This document shows, in pieces, positions 37,401 through 48,008 of a stretch of DNA of 64,000 bases; position 1 is the first letter of the stretch, and every line of letters starts with the position of its first letter. Location of the stretch: NCBI RefSeq assembly GCF_900496995.4, contig NC_044006.1, positions 40,127,120 through 40,191,119 of the forward strand, read 5' to 3'. A model generated the notes under the pieces. It saw nothing but the letters and a program-made list of their open reading frames with translations. It ran no database searches and had not been told where the DNA came from. Source of the stretch: Aquila chrysaetos chrysaetos. Taxonomy: Eukaryota; Chordata; Aves; Accipitriformes; Accipitridae. Both the position numbers and the translations under genes were made by a program.

Positions 37401-40400
37401 CAAATTGGGGTCCTCTGTGCTGAAGGCTGGTGTCATTCCAGGTCTGAAGAGGCCAGAGCAAAGCCAGGGCACATGCTTTCATTGCATCTGTAATTACTGA
37501 GGCATTTAGGAGGATGGCCCTGAACCAGCCCAGTGGAGGAAAGGCTATGTTTGAAAGAGTAGCCAGGCCAAATTGCATTAGAGGAGTGTACTCCTGCTGG
37601 AAATTACATTAGTGGCTACTTCCCTCCCTCTAACCCCAACAAAATCTTGACACTTAAAAAGCACTGAGTTATAGCCCTGGCCTTTTAGGGCTTTTAATTC
37701 ACTCTGACAGTTTCCTGTGCATCTGATGGAGGGTCTGGTTTGGATGCATAATCTTCTCGAGTGAGAGAGAATAGGGTTTAAACAGGCATACATTGCTGCA
37801 GCCTTCCCACCCACTACTGAACAAGTGGCTCTCCCTGAACAGGGTGCTGCTCAGCATTTTCTTTGGGAAAGGAGGGGGGAGGAGAACCATGGAGCTGAAC
37901 CCTCGAAGCCTCCCATAGCAAAGCCAAGGGGTGCCGCAGGGCACTGCGGGGAGCCAGAGCCTCTCTGGCCGTCGTGCTCAGGGTGGGAAGGGGCCTCATG
38001 CCACACGTCCATTGGACCATGTCACATTCTTCAGGAAAACCATCTGCCAGGCTGTGCCCAGGGCCAACGCTACCAGTGGGATCTCCTGCAGGACACAGGG
38101 AAGGACAAAGTACTCCCCGAGCTGTTTTGCAGGTGCGGCTGGGAGCCTGCCCAGCTAGTGTGTGACAACACAAATGCAGAGCCTCGACAGAGCAGGAATC
38201 TGAGGTAACAGCACGATAAATCAGCCAGGAGGAAGAGGAGGTAACATTAACCTCCTCACACAGCAGCACATTTAGTATATTTAGAAACTCGGCAACTGAT
38301 GAGTCTCTCTCAGCCAGTCTAAAGTGTCACCTTCTAATAAGTGAACAAACTGACATCAGCATTAAATTCAAGCCCATGGCAAGATGTGTGTTTGACACTT
38401 GTGCCAGGTGTGGGAGGAAGCTTTCAGGGTTCATCTTGGAGAGGAGACAGAGACCCGCCAGAGTCCTCAGCACCCCTTGCGTGGGGTGAGCAGGGGGGAC
38501 AGTTATTCGCCGGCACCCTCCCAGGGGGAAGGGGCACCCAATGGCATTTCCCACTGAACCACTACAGAGTGCTGACTTAAGACGTGGAAATGCAGGCTTG
38601 TAAGACTTATTTTCCTTTGCCCTCTTAACCAGCATGTCTCCAATTTGGTGGAGCAAAGAGGGAATAGCTTGGGGACCCCATACTGTTCCCCAGCCCCATC
38701 ACGAGGGCCCAGAAACTTTTTAGTGATGAATTTTGTTTGGAAGAGGAGAGCTCCCATTGCTCCCTGCCCTTCTCATTTCCATCGGCCATGTTCCCCATGA
38801 AACTCACCGTGCAGGAGCTGGGGGAGGCTGCGCTGAGCCAGTCAGACATTTGGGGCAGGTTATGCTTGGTGCTTCCCATGCCTTCCTCTTGGAGGTTATT
38901 TGATGGACAAACTTACAGGGGAACCTGGCAAACCTGACACTTCATAGCAACACAATTTCTTTTATACATTTCCATTGGGTTTGTCATCTTGTCTGGCAGT
39001 ACTGCTCTAAGGACGGGATGTGCCAAGCAAGATTATACTGAGGACTGCTTCGGTTTTGAGTTGTCACCAGATTTAAAGTGGAGGATGACCGATTAGAGGT
39101 AAGAAACAGAGAAGGGTTCAGGCAACTGAACTGTCCCATGGAAATGTATATATTATGGGCCAAAAACCACAGGGAGGTTGGTCATGAAGGACAATAACAA
39201 GCCAGATTTAAGCCATGATGCTCCAGTGCATTCACATAAACCATCATAAACCACCTGGTGGCTGTAGTGGCGAGTTACTGTTTCACTGTCATTTGACCAG
39301 AGACTAGTTTTCAAACCCAGCAGTAACCCCAAAGCAGCAGCGTGGGACCAGTGGGGTGAAGCTGGTCATCTCACTGGTCTTACTGGATGCAGAGAAGGGC
39401 AGAGAGGCTTGCTCGGTGCCAGGACTTTTTGAGCAAGACAACATCTGGTGTGAAATGCTGCAGGATTACAGCTTCTAAATAAAGCCAGGGAGCTGTACCT
39501 GTTGCTGCCTGGGGTCAGCAGGCTCTGCTTTAAGCTGTCTGAGACTGAGCTGTTACACTAATCTAAAGATGTTAAATATTTGTTTTCTGCTCTACACTGT
39601 CCCATTATTTGATGAGCAATAATGCCCTGTAGGTTTGCCAGGGAGTAAATACACGGCAGGGAGGATTGAACTGCTGTGACTGGCCCTTGGGCCAAATAGG
39701 TTGACATAAGAGAGTTTGTACTGGGTATAGGCAAGGAAGAGCCGAGCCCTAAGGACATAAAAATCACGTGATTATTCCTCCTGTATTCAGCAGTCACACA
39801 TCTGTTAGGCCATTTGAAAAGGGAAACCCATGCTCTTTTTAGCCATACTGACCCTGTATTTTGCAGCCCTGAGGGTGGCAGGACTCTAGCTGCAGGGTAA
39901 AGAGAGGCAAAGCTTCCCTCAAAATGCAAAACCACCCAAAAGGCTGTTAGCGATGTCTCAGCAGTGGGGGTTCGTGCAGTGCCATGCAGCACGGCCGTGG
40001 GCCATGCCGGGTCGCTCAGGCTTCTCTCCTTGCCTGCAACAACCATGCCCAGGTTTCACAGCAGGATGGTCTGTTTGGTAAGTGCATCCGCATGTGAAGA
40101 TTGAAGACTTCTTCATTTCTGTTGCATCAATGGCCAATGCACTGCATCGGCATTTGGGGGCAGAAGGAATTCCCCTCCACACCCTCATCACCTATGGCTC
40201 AGCTGAAGGTTGTCACTGAGGCTGAGGGGCACACACTTGACAGCTCTGATTTATGGAGATGATCAGATCTGTCTGACATTTATTTAGGGATACAAACCAA
40301 GGCTGTTTTCTAGGCCATCTCTTGGTTTCACCAAACTTCGTAGCCCACAAGAAAAGTCCTTTAAGGCAGATCTGTGCTGTGTGTGTCTCCAGAAGGGCAC

Positions 40401-41344
40401 AGCAGCAGCACCCGCAGCAGTAAGTAAGTACTGCATTATTTGACTACAGAAATCACTGAGAAGTGATTTGTCCTGTTTCGGGTTATGAACACCCACAAAG
40501 TATGCTTTGAGGATTTTTTTACCTGCAGACATGTCCTTGCAATGGCTATGTCAGGGGCTTGGGTTTTGTGGTCTGCAGCTGGATACCTCAGCCATACAGA
40601 CCCAGTTCTGCTCCCTTAGCAGAGGGCTGATCATTTCCTTGCTTCTTTCTCTTTTAATAAAAAGGGTAATAACAAATATTTTTTTTGAAAATTTGCATGC
40701 TTGAAGGAATATCCTGCTTGCATGTGTTTCTAAGCCTCTGTATCAAAAAGTTTTATTCTTCTAACAGCTGAAAGCAAAGCTCCATTTGAGATGGTCTGCA
40801 GACAAAAAAATATGAATGTGGAATGATGAATCCTCTCCCTGTGCTGAGAACAGCTACATACTCACAGGCTGTTCAGAGAATGTAAGAAAATTACTTGATT
40901 GCCCAATGGATGATACAGGCTTAAGAAAATGTAAATTAATATTTAATTGCTTTATTGAAAGCAGAAGAGCATCGACAGAAACAAGAGAGTCTATTTCAGA
41001 AGGAGCGTAGCCTGGATGTATGAACTCCACACAAGTAAAGGACCGATACAAGAAAACTAAAAGTGCCACATGAAGAAACTTTTGGGCTGGCCGACAAGAA
41101 GCATGTCCAAGTGCTTTGAAATAGTCTGGGTTTTTCCCCAGCTTCCACTCAGGGGCCCTGGGGAGAGCAGCCTGCTCAAGGTGACTGGTGAAGTGTGAGG
41201 TGGGTAAAACTAGCAGTGACTATTTATACATTGACAGTGTGCTGTAAACCAAAGGTGAGAGAATACGAATCCATCAAAGACTGGGGTGGAAGGGGAATTT
41301 AATAAGCCGGATTGAAGAAAATAAATTGTGAAACGTCCTGGCAG
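34445..41344. other. Intergenic DNA between COLQ and the provirus
   Basis: About 6.9 kb with no recognisable gene. GC content rises around 35600-36200 and 37900-38900. Open frames of up to about 160 codons lie on the minus strand (for example 37814-38269 and 39558-40046). They have low-complexity-like composition and no domain or splice signature, so I do not call them genes. Confidence 0.65.
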
Positions 41345-41349
41345 GATCC
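41345..41349. repeat. Target-site duplication, left copy (GATCC)
   Basis: GATCC sits directly before the 5' LTR and recurs directly after the 3' LTR at 48404-48408. This marks integration of a single provirus. Confidence 0.75.
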
Positions 41350-41557
41350 CGTGGACACATATTTAGCTAACGGTCGCAAGAGCATTCCAGACGCCTTTAG
41401 AAGACCTTGAACAGAATAAACAAGAAGACAAAAAAAGAAAGATGCCAATTAGAAGAACACAGGTGCGCATTCCACGATAAAGGGAACTTGGCACAAAGAA
41501 CTGCAATTCGGCAGTTTATCTTGACCAATTAGACTGAGACAAGTTTCGCATGTTTTA

Positions 41558-41689
41558 GTTGGTATAACCAATTAAGTCCTATGTTTATGCGCGTGTACAG
41601 AGTTGATATAACCAATTATGTCTTATTTTTATGCGCATGTACAGAGTTGATATAACCAATAATATTTTATGCTTGTGCGTGTGTACAGT
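41558..41689 (+). repeat. U3 direct repeats in 5' LTR (3 x 44 bp)
   Basis: Three head-to-tail copies begin at 41558, 41602 and 41646, each with gttgRtataaccaat and a tgtacag end. CCAAT-containing repeats upstream of a TATA box are typical retroviral enhancers. The 3' LTR has only two copies (48217-48304). Confidence 0.9.
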
Positions 41690-41708
41690 GACTTTGCAGA
41701 ATATGTGA

Positions 41709-41718
41709 TTATAAATAT
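41709..41718 (+). promoter_or_regulatory. 5' LTR TATA-like box
   Basis: The AT-rich motif attataaata lies about 25 bp upstream of the AATAAA-containing R region and below the CCAAT repeats. Confidence 0.5.
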
Positions 41719-41732
41719 GTGTGTGTTTTAGC

Positions 41733-41738
41733 AATAAA
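41733..41738 (+). promoter_or_regulatory. 5' LTR polyadenylation signal (AATAAA)
   Basis: A canonical hexamer sits in the LTR. The same motif occurs in the 3' LTR (about 48349-48354), where it would serve the proviral transcript. Confidence 0.65.
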
Positions 41739-41790
41739 CGTCATCTGCTTTCAACTTTACAGGCATCTGTTTATTTCTACCTCCTGCAAA

Positions 41791-41808
41791 TGGTGACCCC
41801 GATGTGGC
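41791..41808 (+). promoter_or_regulatory. Primer-binding site, tRNA-Trp type
   Basis: TGGTGACCCCGATGTGGC begins two bases after the LTR's CA end. TGGTGACCCCGA is complementary to the 3' end of tRNA-Trp, the primer used by avian leukosis/sarcoma-type viruses. One position (GATG in place of GACG) differs, as expected from CpG decay. Confidence 0.8.
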
Positions 41809-41948
41809 CCTGAGAGCGCAGAAGACGCGGCAGGAGAAGCCCTGGTTGGAGGTACTGCTGTCGGCGGGACCAAAGCATGGAAGCTGAGCCTAGGCTAAGA
41901 AGACACCTGAAAGGAAGGTGAGCAACCAGGTGCAGTAGGGGGCAGAAC

Positions 41949-43720
41949 ATGTCCTCGGAGGAAAGGGCAATAGTCAGACTCCTACTGCATATACTCTCTA
42001 AGAGAGGAATTAAATGTAATGAATCCTCCGTGAGAAGGTTATTGAAATGCTGCCGAGTTCAGGGCTAGCCTGCTGAAACGGCTACTGCATTTGAGCCTAA
42101 TATTTGAAAATATTGGAACAAAATTATGGGATGCAATGTCTAAAGGGGATCAACACATTGAAGAACTGGTTACGACTTGGCGGTTGCTTTTTCACAATAT
42201 ACGATCCTTACGGGCAGAAAGAGAGGTGGCAGCGGAGGCAAATTCGATTTTGAATCCAACAGCATCGGTGTCGGTAAACAGCGATGAGGACAGACATGAT
42301 ACCAATGAGTCATCTTGTTCGCATTGTCCCTCTGACTGTACTTGTCATAAAATGACGTAACTGGATGGTTCAGTAAAAGATACACTGGATCCAAAAAAAG
42401 GCATCGCCACCTATTCTACCACGAAACCCTGAGAAAGAAATATGCCCGATTAAGCCATCTAAGGGTTTATATCCACCTTTACCTGACGATGATGATAATT
42501 GGTCAGAACCTCCCCGAGACGATATTTCTTTAGAAAAAGAAAAACCGCCGCCAAGTTACGATGTAGCTGAAGATTTGGGCTGTGACCCGAGAAGTTACTG
42601 GAGAGAAATACATAAGAAAGCAGCAAGCGAGGGAGTGGTCGTTCCTCATGCTTAACCTGTTATAGTGAGGGCGAGTAATCCAAATGAATGGAATCCCTTT
42701 TCATGGGATTTGATAAAAGAAGTGTGCAAGTCAGTCCATAATTGTGGGCTGACAGCTCCTTTCACTGAAGCGCTGCTCGACAATATTTTCAGAGCTCAAC
42801 TTTTGACTCCGTATGATTGCGATCAATTAGCCAGCATGCTATTAAAGCCAACTCAGAAAATGTTGTGGAGAGACAGATGGAGGGGACTGTGTGAAGAAGT
42901 TGCTATAAAAAATTTGGATAGACCCAATGATGACCCCCTGAAGGCAATAGGGGTGGATCACCTTATTGGGACTGGCAAATTTACTGATCCAAGATTACAG
43001 GCAAGGTTTCCCACAGAGGCCTTGAGAACTGCTTCAGTAATGGCATTTAAAGCAATGATGACTCTGCCAGAAGAGGGTAGAAATGTTAAGTCGTTCACGC
43101 AGTTTAAGCAGGGTCCCCAGGAATTGTACACGTCCTTCATTGACAGACTAAAAGAGATGCAGTAACCAAACAAGTATCGAGTGTGGAGGCTCAGAATGCT
43201 TTGGCGCTAAAATTAGCAGTAGAGAATGCAAATGCTGACTGTAAAAAGCTTTTGATGGCGTTACCCAGAGATGCCAGCCTTGTCGATATGGTCGAGGCAT
43301 GTAACAAGATTGGAACTACATCATTGCAAATGGCTGCATTAGCAGAAGCGTTTGCGGTTGCACTTAGAGGGGATAAAAAAATGTTACACTTGTGGAAAGC
43401 CCGGTCATTTAAAAGCACAACGCCGGGCTAAAGGGAAACCGAGACAAAATCATTCGCAGTATCGACAACAAACTGTCACACCGGCTCAGGTTTGTGCAAG
43501 GTGCCAGAAGGGTGGCCACACGGCTCGTGTTTGCCGTTCCAAATATCGTAAGGATAGCTCTCCGCTACCACCTCTGGCGGGAAACGGCCAGCAGGGCGCG
43601 CCGGTGAACCGCGCGCCGACCCAAAACAGCCCCGGCCGCGCCGGCCGCTCGGCAGCCCCCGGCGGACGGCAGGCAGTGCCGCGGGGGACCCGGCCACGGC
43701 ACAGAAACAACGCGTTTTGA
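41949..43720 (+). pseudogene. gag: gag remnant (matrix, PPxY linker, capsid, nucleocapsid)
   Basis: Gag builds the virion core. An ATG at 41949 opens a matrix-like start containing LLLHILSKRGIK, which stops at TAG 42066-42068. The matrix then continues in a different frame (about 42091-42360). A PPPSY late-domain motif lies at 42545-42559. A TAA at 42653-42655 precedes the capsid (about 42656-43162), which carries a major homology region around QGPQELYTSFIDRL. Another TAA (43163-43165) and a shift follow. Nucleocapsid (about 43385-43545) has two zinc knuckles. The second, CARCQKGGHTARVC, is intact. The first lacks its last Cys (CYTCGKPGHLKAQ). A GC-rich tail leads to the stop at 43718-43720. 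At least three stops and several frame changes show the gene is dead. Confidence 0.9.
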
Positions 43721-43723
43721 TAC

Positions 43724-44366
43724 AGCCCTGCAGTGTATTCCAACAACTGCATGTCGACCACTGGGGTTTGGACTGAGTGCGTTATTAGCAGGACGATCAT
43801 CAACAACTAGGAAAGGATTGTTTGTTTTGCCAGGAGTAATCGACTCTGATTTCACAGGACAAGTTCACGTTATGGTACGGACATCTATGCCACCGGTTAA
43901 CATTCCAGCTGGAAGCCGAATTGCACAACTCGTTCCTTTTCAAGCGCATGTTCCCAACGCTCTAAAACAACGTAGGGGGACAGAGGGTTTTGGTTCCACG
44001 GGAGAACCGGCGATTTTCTGGGCTCTAGATATTGGACAAAGAAAGCCAACTTTGCAAATTCAGTTTTTACACCCTCAAGATCAACCTAAACTCTGGACCT
44101 GTCAGCTATTAGTTGATACAGGAGCAGATGTGACAATAATTTCAAGCAAAGACTGGCCATCAAGTTGGCCGCTGATCAATCCAGCCCATGGACTCATGGG
44201 GGTGGGTGGAACATCAACCACCATGCAAAGTGCAGTAACATTAAAATGCAAAAATCCTGATAGTTATGTTTGCTCAGTGCATCCCTACATTGCTCCTATA
44301 CCGGTTAACTTGTTTGGGGTGGGATATATTAGGGCAGATGAGTTGTACCATTGTCAGCAAGCCTAA
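43724..44366 (+). pseudogene. pro: dUTPase-protease remnant (pro)
   Basis: The open frame runs past the end of gag in another frame, consistent with frameshift expression in the ancestral virus. The first part is a dUTPase, which hydrolyses dUTP. Visible signatures are an LPGVIDSDFTG block and PVNIPAGSRIAQLV. The second part is a retropepsin with the catalytic LVDTGADVTII motif (DTG at 44115-44123). The frame closes at TAA 44364-44366. A dUTPase encoded just before protease is typical of betaretroviruses and absent from alpharetroviruses. The frame looks largely open, but the upstream and downstream genes are broken. Confidence 0.88.
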
Positions 44367-45180
44367 GCATTTTGTGGAGAGGCCATTGAAGAGCGACCAG
44401 CCCTTGAATTAAAATGGAAAACTGATGATCCGGTTTGGGTAGACAAATGGCCGCTAACCCAGGAAAAGGTCGCTGAACTGCAGGATCTGGTAGGAACAAT
44501 TGGAAAAGGGACATATTAGACCAACAATGAGTCCGTGGAATACACCTGTGTTCGTAATCCCAAAGAAAAGTGGAAAGTGGAGACTTTTACATGATTTAAG
44601 AAAAATAAATGAGGTTATGGAAGACATGGGAGCCCTTCAGCCTGGGTTGCCATCTCCGAGCATGATTCCACAAGACTGGGACATTTTGATAATTGATTTA
44701 AAAGATTGTTTCTTTACCATTCCTTTGCCTGAACAGGATGCGACGCAATTTGCCTTTTCGGTGCCATCTGTTAACAAAGCTGAACCAATGAAACGATATC
44801 ATTGGACAGTATTGCCACAAGGTATGAAAAATTCCCCAACGATGTGTCAAATTTTTGTGGATTGGCCATTAAAACCAGTACGAGAGAAATGGCCTCAGTA
44901 TATAATATATCATTACATGGATGATATATTGCTTGCTGGAAGCCAATTAAATAAACCTGAACTGATCGATGAGTTAACAATTACGCTAAAAGAAGTAGGG
45001 CTACAGATTGCACTGGAAAAGGTTCAATGTCAATCTCCGTGGAATTATTTGGGTTGGAAAATTATGCAAACAGCTATTTTCCCACAAAAACTGCAACTGA
45101 GAACAGAAATCAAGACCAACATCCGTATGCTATTATATTGCAGTGGTTGGAAGCTGAAAAAGATCCTTTACGAATTTTAG
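44367..45180 (+). pseudogene. pol: pol remnant: reverse transcriptase fingers and palm
   Basis: RT copies the RNA genome into DNA. After the pro stop, the RT N-terminus continues in the same frame (LKWKTDDPVW at about 44409), then shifts frame near 44495. The next frame holds SPWNTPVFVIPKKSGKWR, DLKDCFFTIPL with a catalytic Asp, the LPQGMKNSPTMCQ block, and the active-site YMDD at 44914-44925. The conserved palm motifs are all present. The frame is lost after about 45115 and ends at 45178-45180. The thumb/connection segment expected after this point appears largely deleted. Confidence 0.9.
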
Positions 45181-46735
45181 AACGGGTGTTTGTGCCATTC
45201 CAGCCCCAAAAGACAATTACCACCAGATTGGAAATATTTTCATTGTTAATAATAAAAGGAAGATCACGTATAATTGAAATAGCCGGTGAGGAACCAGGGA
45301 AATTGTTAATTCCCTTACAACAAGATTATTGCGAATGGGGTTTGCAGAATTCTGTAGCACTTCAAACTGCAATAGTGGGCTACACAGGGAAACTAAGTAT
45401 TCACTACCTGAGTCATCAAATGTTCACCTTTTGGAAAAACACAGGGCTAGAATCAATACCTAAACTTAGTCAGCACCCTGTTAAAGGACCTACAGCATTT
45501 ACCGATGGAGGAGGCAAATCAGGAAAGGCTGGTGTAGTGTGGGGAGAAGGCAATGAATGGAAGACTCACATGGTTCATTGTGAAGGCTCGGTGCAAAAAG
45601 TAGAGTTGCAAGCTGTAATTGAGCATTTAAATTATGGTTGAATGTTTCCATAAATATTATTTGCGATTTGCTTTATGTTGTTGGGGTAGTACAACGAATG
45701 GAAAGAGCTATTTTGAAACACTGTAAACAAGAGGATTTATACCAACAGTTTAGAACATTGTGGTACCTATTAAATGACAGGTTACACACCTATTTTGTGA
45801 GTCATGTTCAAAGTCACACGAATCTGCCAGGAGAAGTAGCACAAGGAAATGCAACAGTAGATCAGTTGGTGGCTTATGCATGGATGGGACCTTCACGAGA
45901 TAAGCTAGGACAAGCTAGGATCTCACATGGGTTTTTTCATCAATCAGCAAAGGTACTTGCAAAACAATTTGGAATAACCATTGGAGATGCAAAAGCCATT
46001 ACACAGACATGTTCTGAGTGTCAACTTGTGGGAACAAATTCACCTGGAGCCGTAAATCCATGAGGTTTGCATTCTTTACAATTGTGGCAAATGGATGTAA
46101 CGCACGTACCTGAGTTTGGTAAATTGAAATATGTCCATGTGTCTGCGGATTGTTTTTCTGCAGCTGTATGGGCAACAGCGCAAACAGGAGAAACAAGTCG
46201 ACACGTCCAGCGACACCTGTGTTCAGCTTTTGCAGCACACGGCATTCCACTTCAGATAAAAACTGACAATGGGCCGTGCTACATCGCACAGACAACTCAA
46301 AAGTTTTTTAGTCAATGGGGTATTGTACATACCATGGGTATGCCACATTCCCCTACAGGCCAGGCAATTGTAGAACGCATGAATCAGACTTTGAAACGCC
46401 AACTGGAAAAACAAAAAGGGGGAGAGCAGATGGCTACTCCTCACGAACGATTGAACAAAGTTGTGTATGTGTTGAATTACTTGAGATTGACAGATGGCGA
46501 AAGTGTACCACCAATTGTAAAACATGTGCAAGGCATGGTAGGAGATTTGTTTGACATTAATAGCAATGTTCAAGTTAGGGTTAAAAATGTTGAGAAAAAT
46601 GTATGGGAAGGACCATTTCAATTAATAACCTGGGGACGAGGTTATGCTCGTGTTGTTACAGATCACGGAACAAGATGGGTATCAGCAAAGTGGGCAAAAC
46701 CCTGGACAGTCGTTACATCCTTGGAAAAATGCTGA
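45115..46735 (+). pseudogene. pol: pol remnant: connection, RNase H and integrase
   Basis: From about 45115 the reading frame changes. A connection remnant containing ERVFVPFQPQKT is followed by RNase H with TAFTDGGGKSG (catalytic Asp at 45504-45506) and a Glu in VELQAVIEHL. A further shift near 45636 leads to the RNase H end (HVQSHTNLPGE). The integrase zinc-binding region follows (HGFFH...CSEC), then an in-frame TGA at 46061-46063. The integrase core retains all three acidic residues: Asp 46094-46096, Asp 46265-46267 and Glu 46373-46375. There are 35 residues between the last two, a perfect D,D35E. The C-terminal domain runs to the stop at 46733-46735 and overlaps the start of env. Confidence 0.92.
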
Positions 46736-47599
46736 ACCCAAAAGGACTCCTCGCTGCATTCGGCCTGTTATGGGTGACACACGTAAGTGAAGAATGGATG
46801 ATCCAACAACCAAAAGAGGGTTTATGGGTAACTTTGGCGAACATAACACATCAAGAAGCTATATGTCTTTCTGTTGCTACCCCTGAAAATCCTTTTTCTA
46901 CCTGTTTGGTGGGGTTACCTCTAGACACCTGTCCAGGTCCAATGCCTGAATTTTCCCTTTGTAATAACCCACAATCCTGTGTCGATAATTGGGATGGTGT
47001 GTATGCACACCTGCCTCAAGTAATGCAAGAACCTCAAGAGTTAGAGTTGTTAGGATCAGTCATCATGAATGCCTGTGTGATGTTTAATTACACCTATAAC
47101 ACCGCTCGAAAGGGTCAGAATGTAAATGTTATTTTGCCTGTATATAGAAATGCTACAGCTTGGTGTAACTATATCTATTCCAGAATATCATGCTCTTTTT
47201 TTCTATTCCAGCTGCTTTACCTGCGGGGATGTTTTTAATTTGTGGGGATAGAGCGTGGGGGGAATTCCATCGAAACTTAACAGGAGGCCACGTAGCCTCG
47301 GACAACTTAGGTTACTAACACCCGATATCAATATGATTCACAGTAAAAGGCTCATGATAACTGACACAGTGTTAAGTGGATGGCTAGCAAGTTTGGGAAT
47401 TATGGGATGGTTGAAAGATTTGCTTATGCATGGCTTAATTATTTTAATTGTAATATTAGCAGTTGTAATGATTGTACCATGCATCATAAAAATAGTTGAA
47501 CGTATAATTGCAAAAGCATTTCATGTAACTTGGCTTGCACAAAAAACAAAAAGGGGGAATTGTGGGAGATTTCATGGAAAATGGGGGACATTTCTTTGA
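46729..47599 (+). pseudogene. env: env remnant, avian alpharetrovirus-like, internally deleted
   Basis: Env mediates receptor binding and fusion in intact viruses. This copy starts at an ATG (46729) with a hydrophobic leader that overlaps the end of pol. It continues in one frame to 47238 with WVTLANITHQ, PFSTCLVGLPL and ELELLGS, blocks reminiscent of the surface subunit of avian leukosis-type viruses. The frame breaks near 47200-47260. A second frame (47255-47599) then carries a short junction piece followed by a strongly hydrophobic segment (about 47400-47500), read as the membrane anchor. The fusion peptide, heptad repeats and the disulfide loop of the transmembrane subunit are not visible. 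The protein is far shorter than a normal Env and cannot be functional. Confidence 0.85.
47541..47560 (+). other. Upstream (extra) polypurine-tract-like sequence
   Basis: AAAAAACAAAAAGGGGGAAT is followed by TGTGGGAGA. It is almost identical to the genuine tract before the 3' LTR but lies 450 bp too early and is not followed by this element's LTR. The downstream sequence (47561 to about 47690) could be a fragment of the U3 of another LTR. Confidence 0.7.
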
Positions 47600-47689
47600 G
47601 CCTGATTATTTAGAGTTAGCATGAGTAGGCCGCAGTTAGCACGAGTGAGCCGTAGTACGTGACAGCTGCAGTATGAGCGGACTTTGAAC

Positions 47690-47996
47690 CACCGGAAAAA
47701 CAACGGACACGATGAACTTGGACAGTGGAGCAATTAATAAACAAGATAACAGAACTGCAGAGGCAAGAAGGAGCTGCAAGAGCTTTAATGCAATTAAGAA
47801 AGCTGTCATTTTGGCTGAGAGCATTTAGCTGCAGGATGGGGACTTAGGAGTTGGTTTGTATCTTTGTTAAAAATCGGGGTTTCTTTTATTCTTATGTATT
47901 TTATTAGGTATAATGTTGCTTTTACTGTGTTTAATTAATTGTGTTCATAGATCTTTGCAAAGGGCAATACAGCAGGTGTTAATTGACGAAAAACAA
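47690..47996 (+). pseudogene. Second envelope-tail-like segment between the two polypurine tracts
   Basis: After the first tract there is no LTR but about 300 bp that read, across at least one frameshift, as an amphipathic stretch and then a hydrophobic run (IMLLLLCLINCVH at about 47910-47950). A basic tail ends in the second tract (RSLQRAIQQVL, about 47952-47980). This order (hydrophobic anchor, short basic tail, polypurine tract) is that of a retroviral transmembrane subunit terminus. I infer it is the end of the original betaretrovirus-type env, left behind when the alpha-like env was acquired. The assignment rests on composition and position, not on a recognised signature. Confidence 0.45.
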
Positions 47997-48008
47997 AAAA
48001 GGGGGAAT
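47988..48008 (+). other. Polypurine tract before the 3' LTR
   Basis: The purine run gaaaaacaaaaaagggggaa lies directly before the TG of the 3' LTR and would prime plus-strand DNA synthesis. Confidence 0.88.

Larger units (their letters stand above)
41350..41788 (+). repeat. 5' LTR (439 bp)
   Basis: It matches 48009-48403 almost end to end. It should start TG and end CA. Here the first base is C (CGTGG against TGTGG in the 3' copy), probably a later mutation. U3 holds three 44-bp direct repeats with CCAAT motifs. A TATA-like attataaatat lies near 41709-41718 and an AATAAA at 41733-41738. It ends cctcctgca directly before the primer site. Confidence 0.95.

Noticed and set aside
37814..40046. 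Minus-strand open frames of about 150-160 codons in GC-richer intergenic DNA
   Set aside because: Composition explains the lack of stops. No recognisable family, conserved motif or exon structure.
46315..46554. Alternative frame overlapping the integrase core
   Set aside because: It is a shadow of the integrase frame, which has the D,D35E residues. The alternative has no recognisable content.
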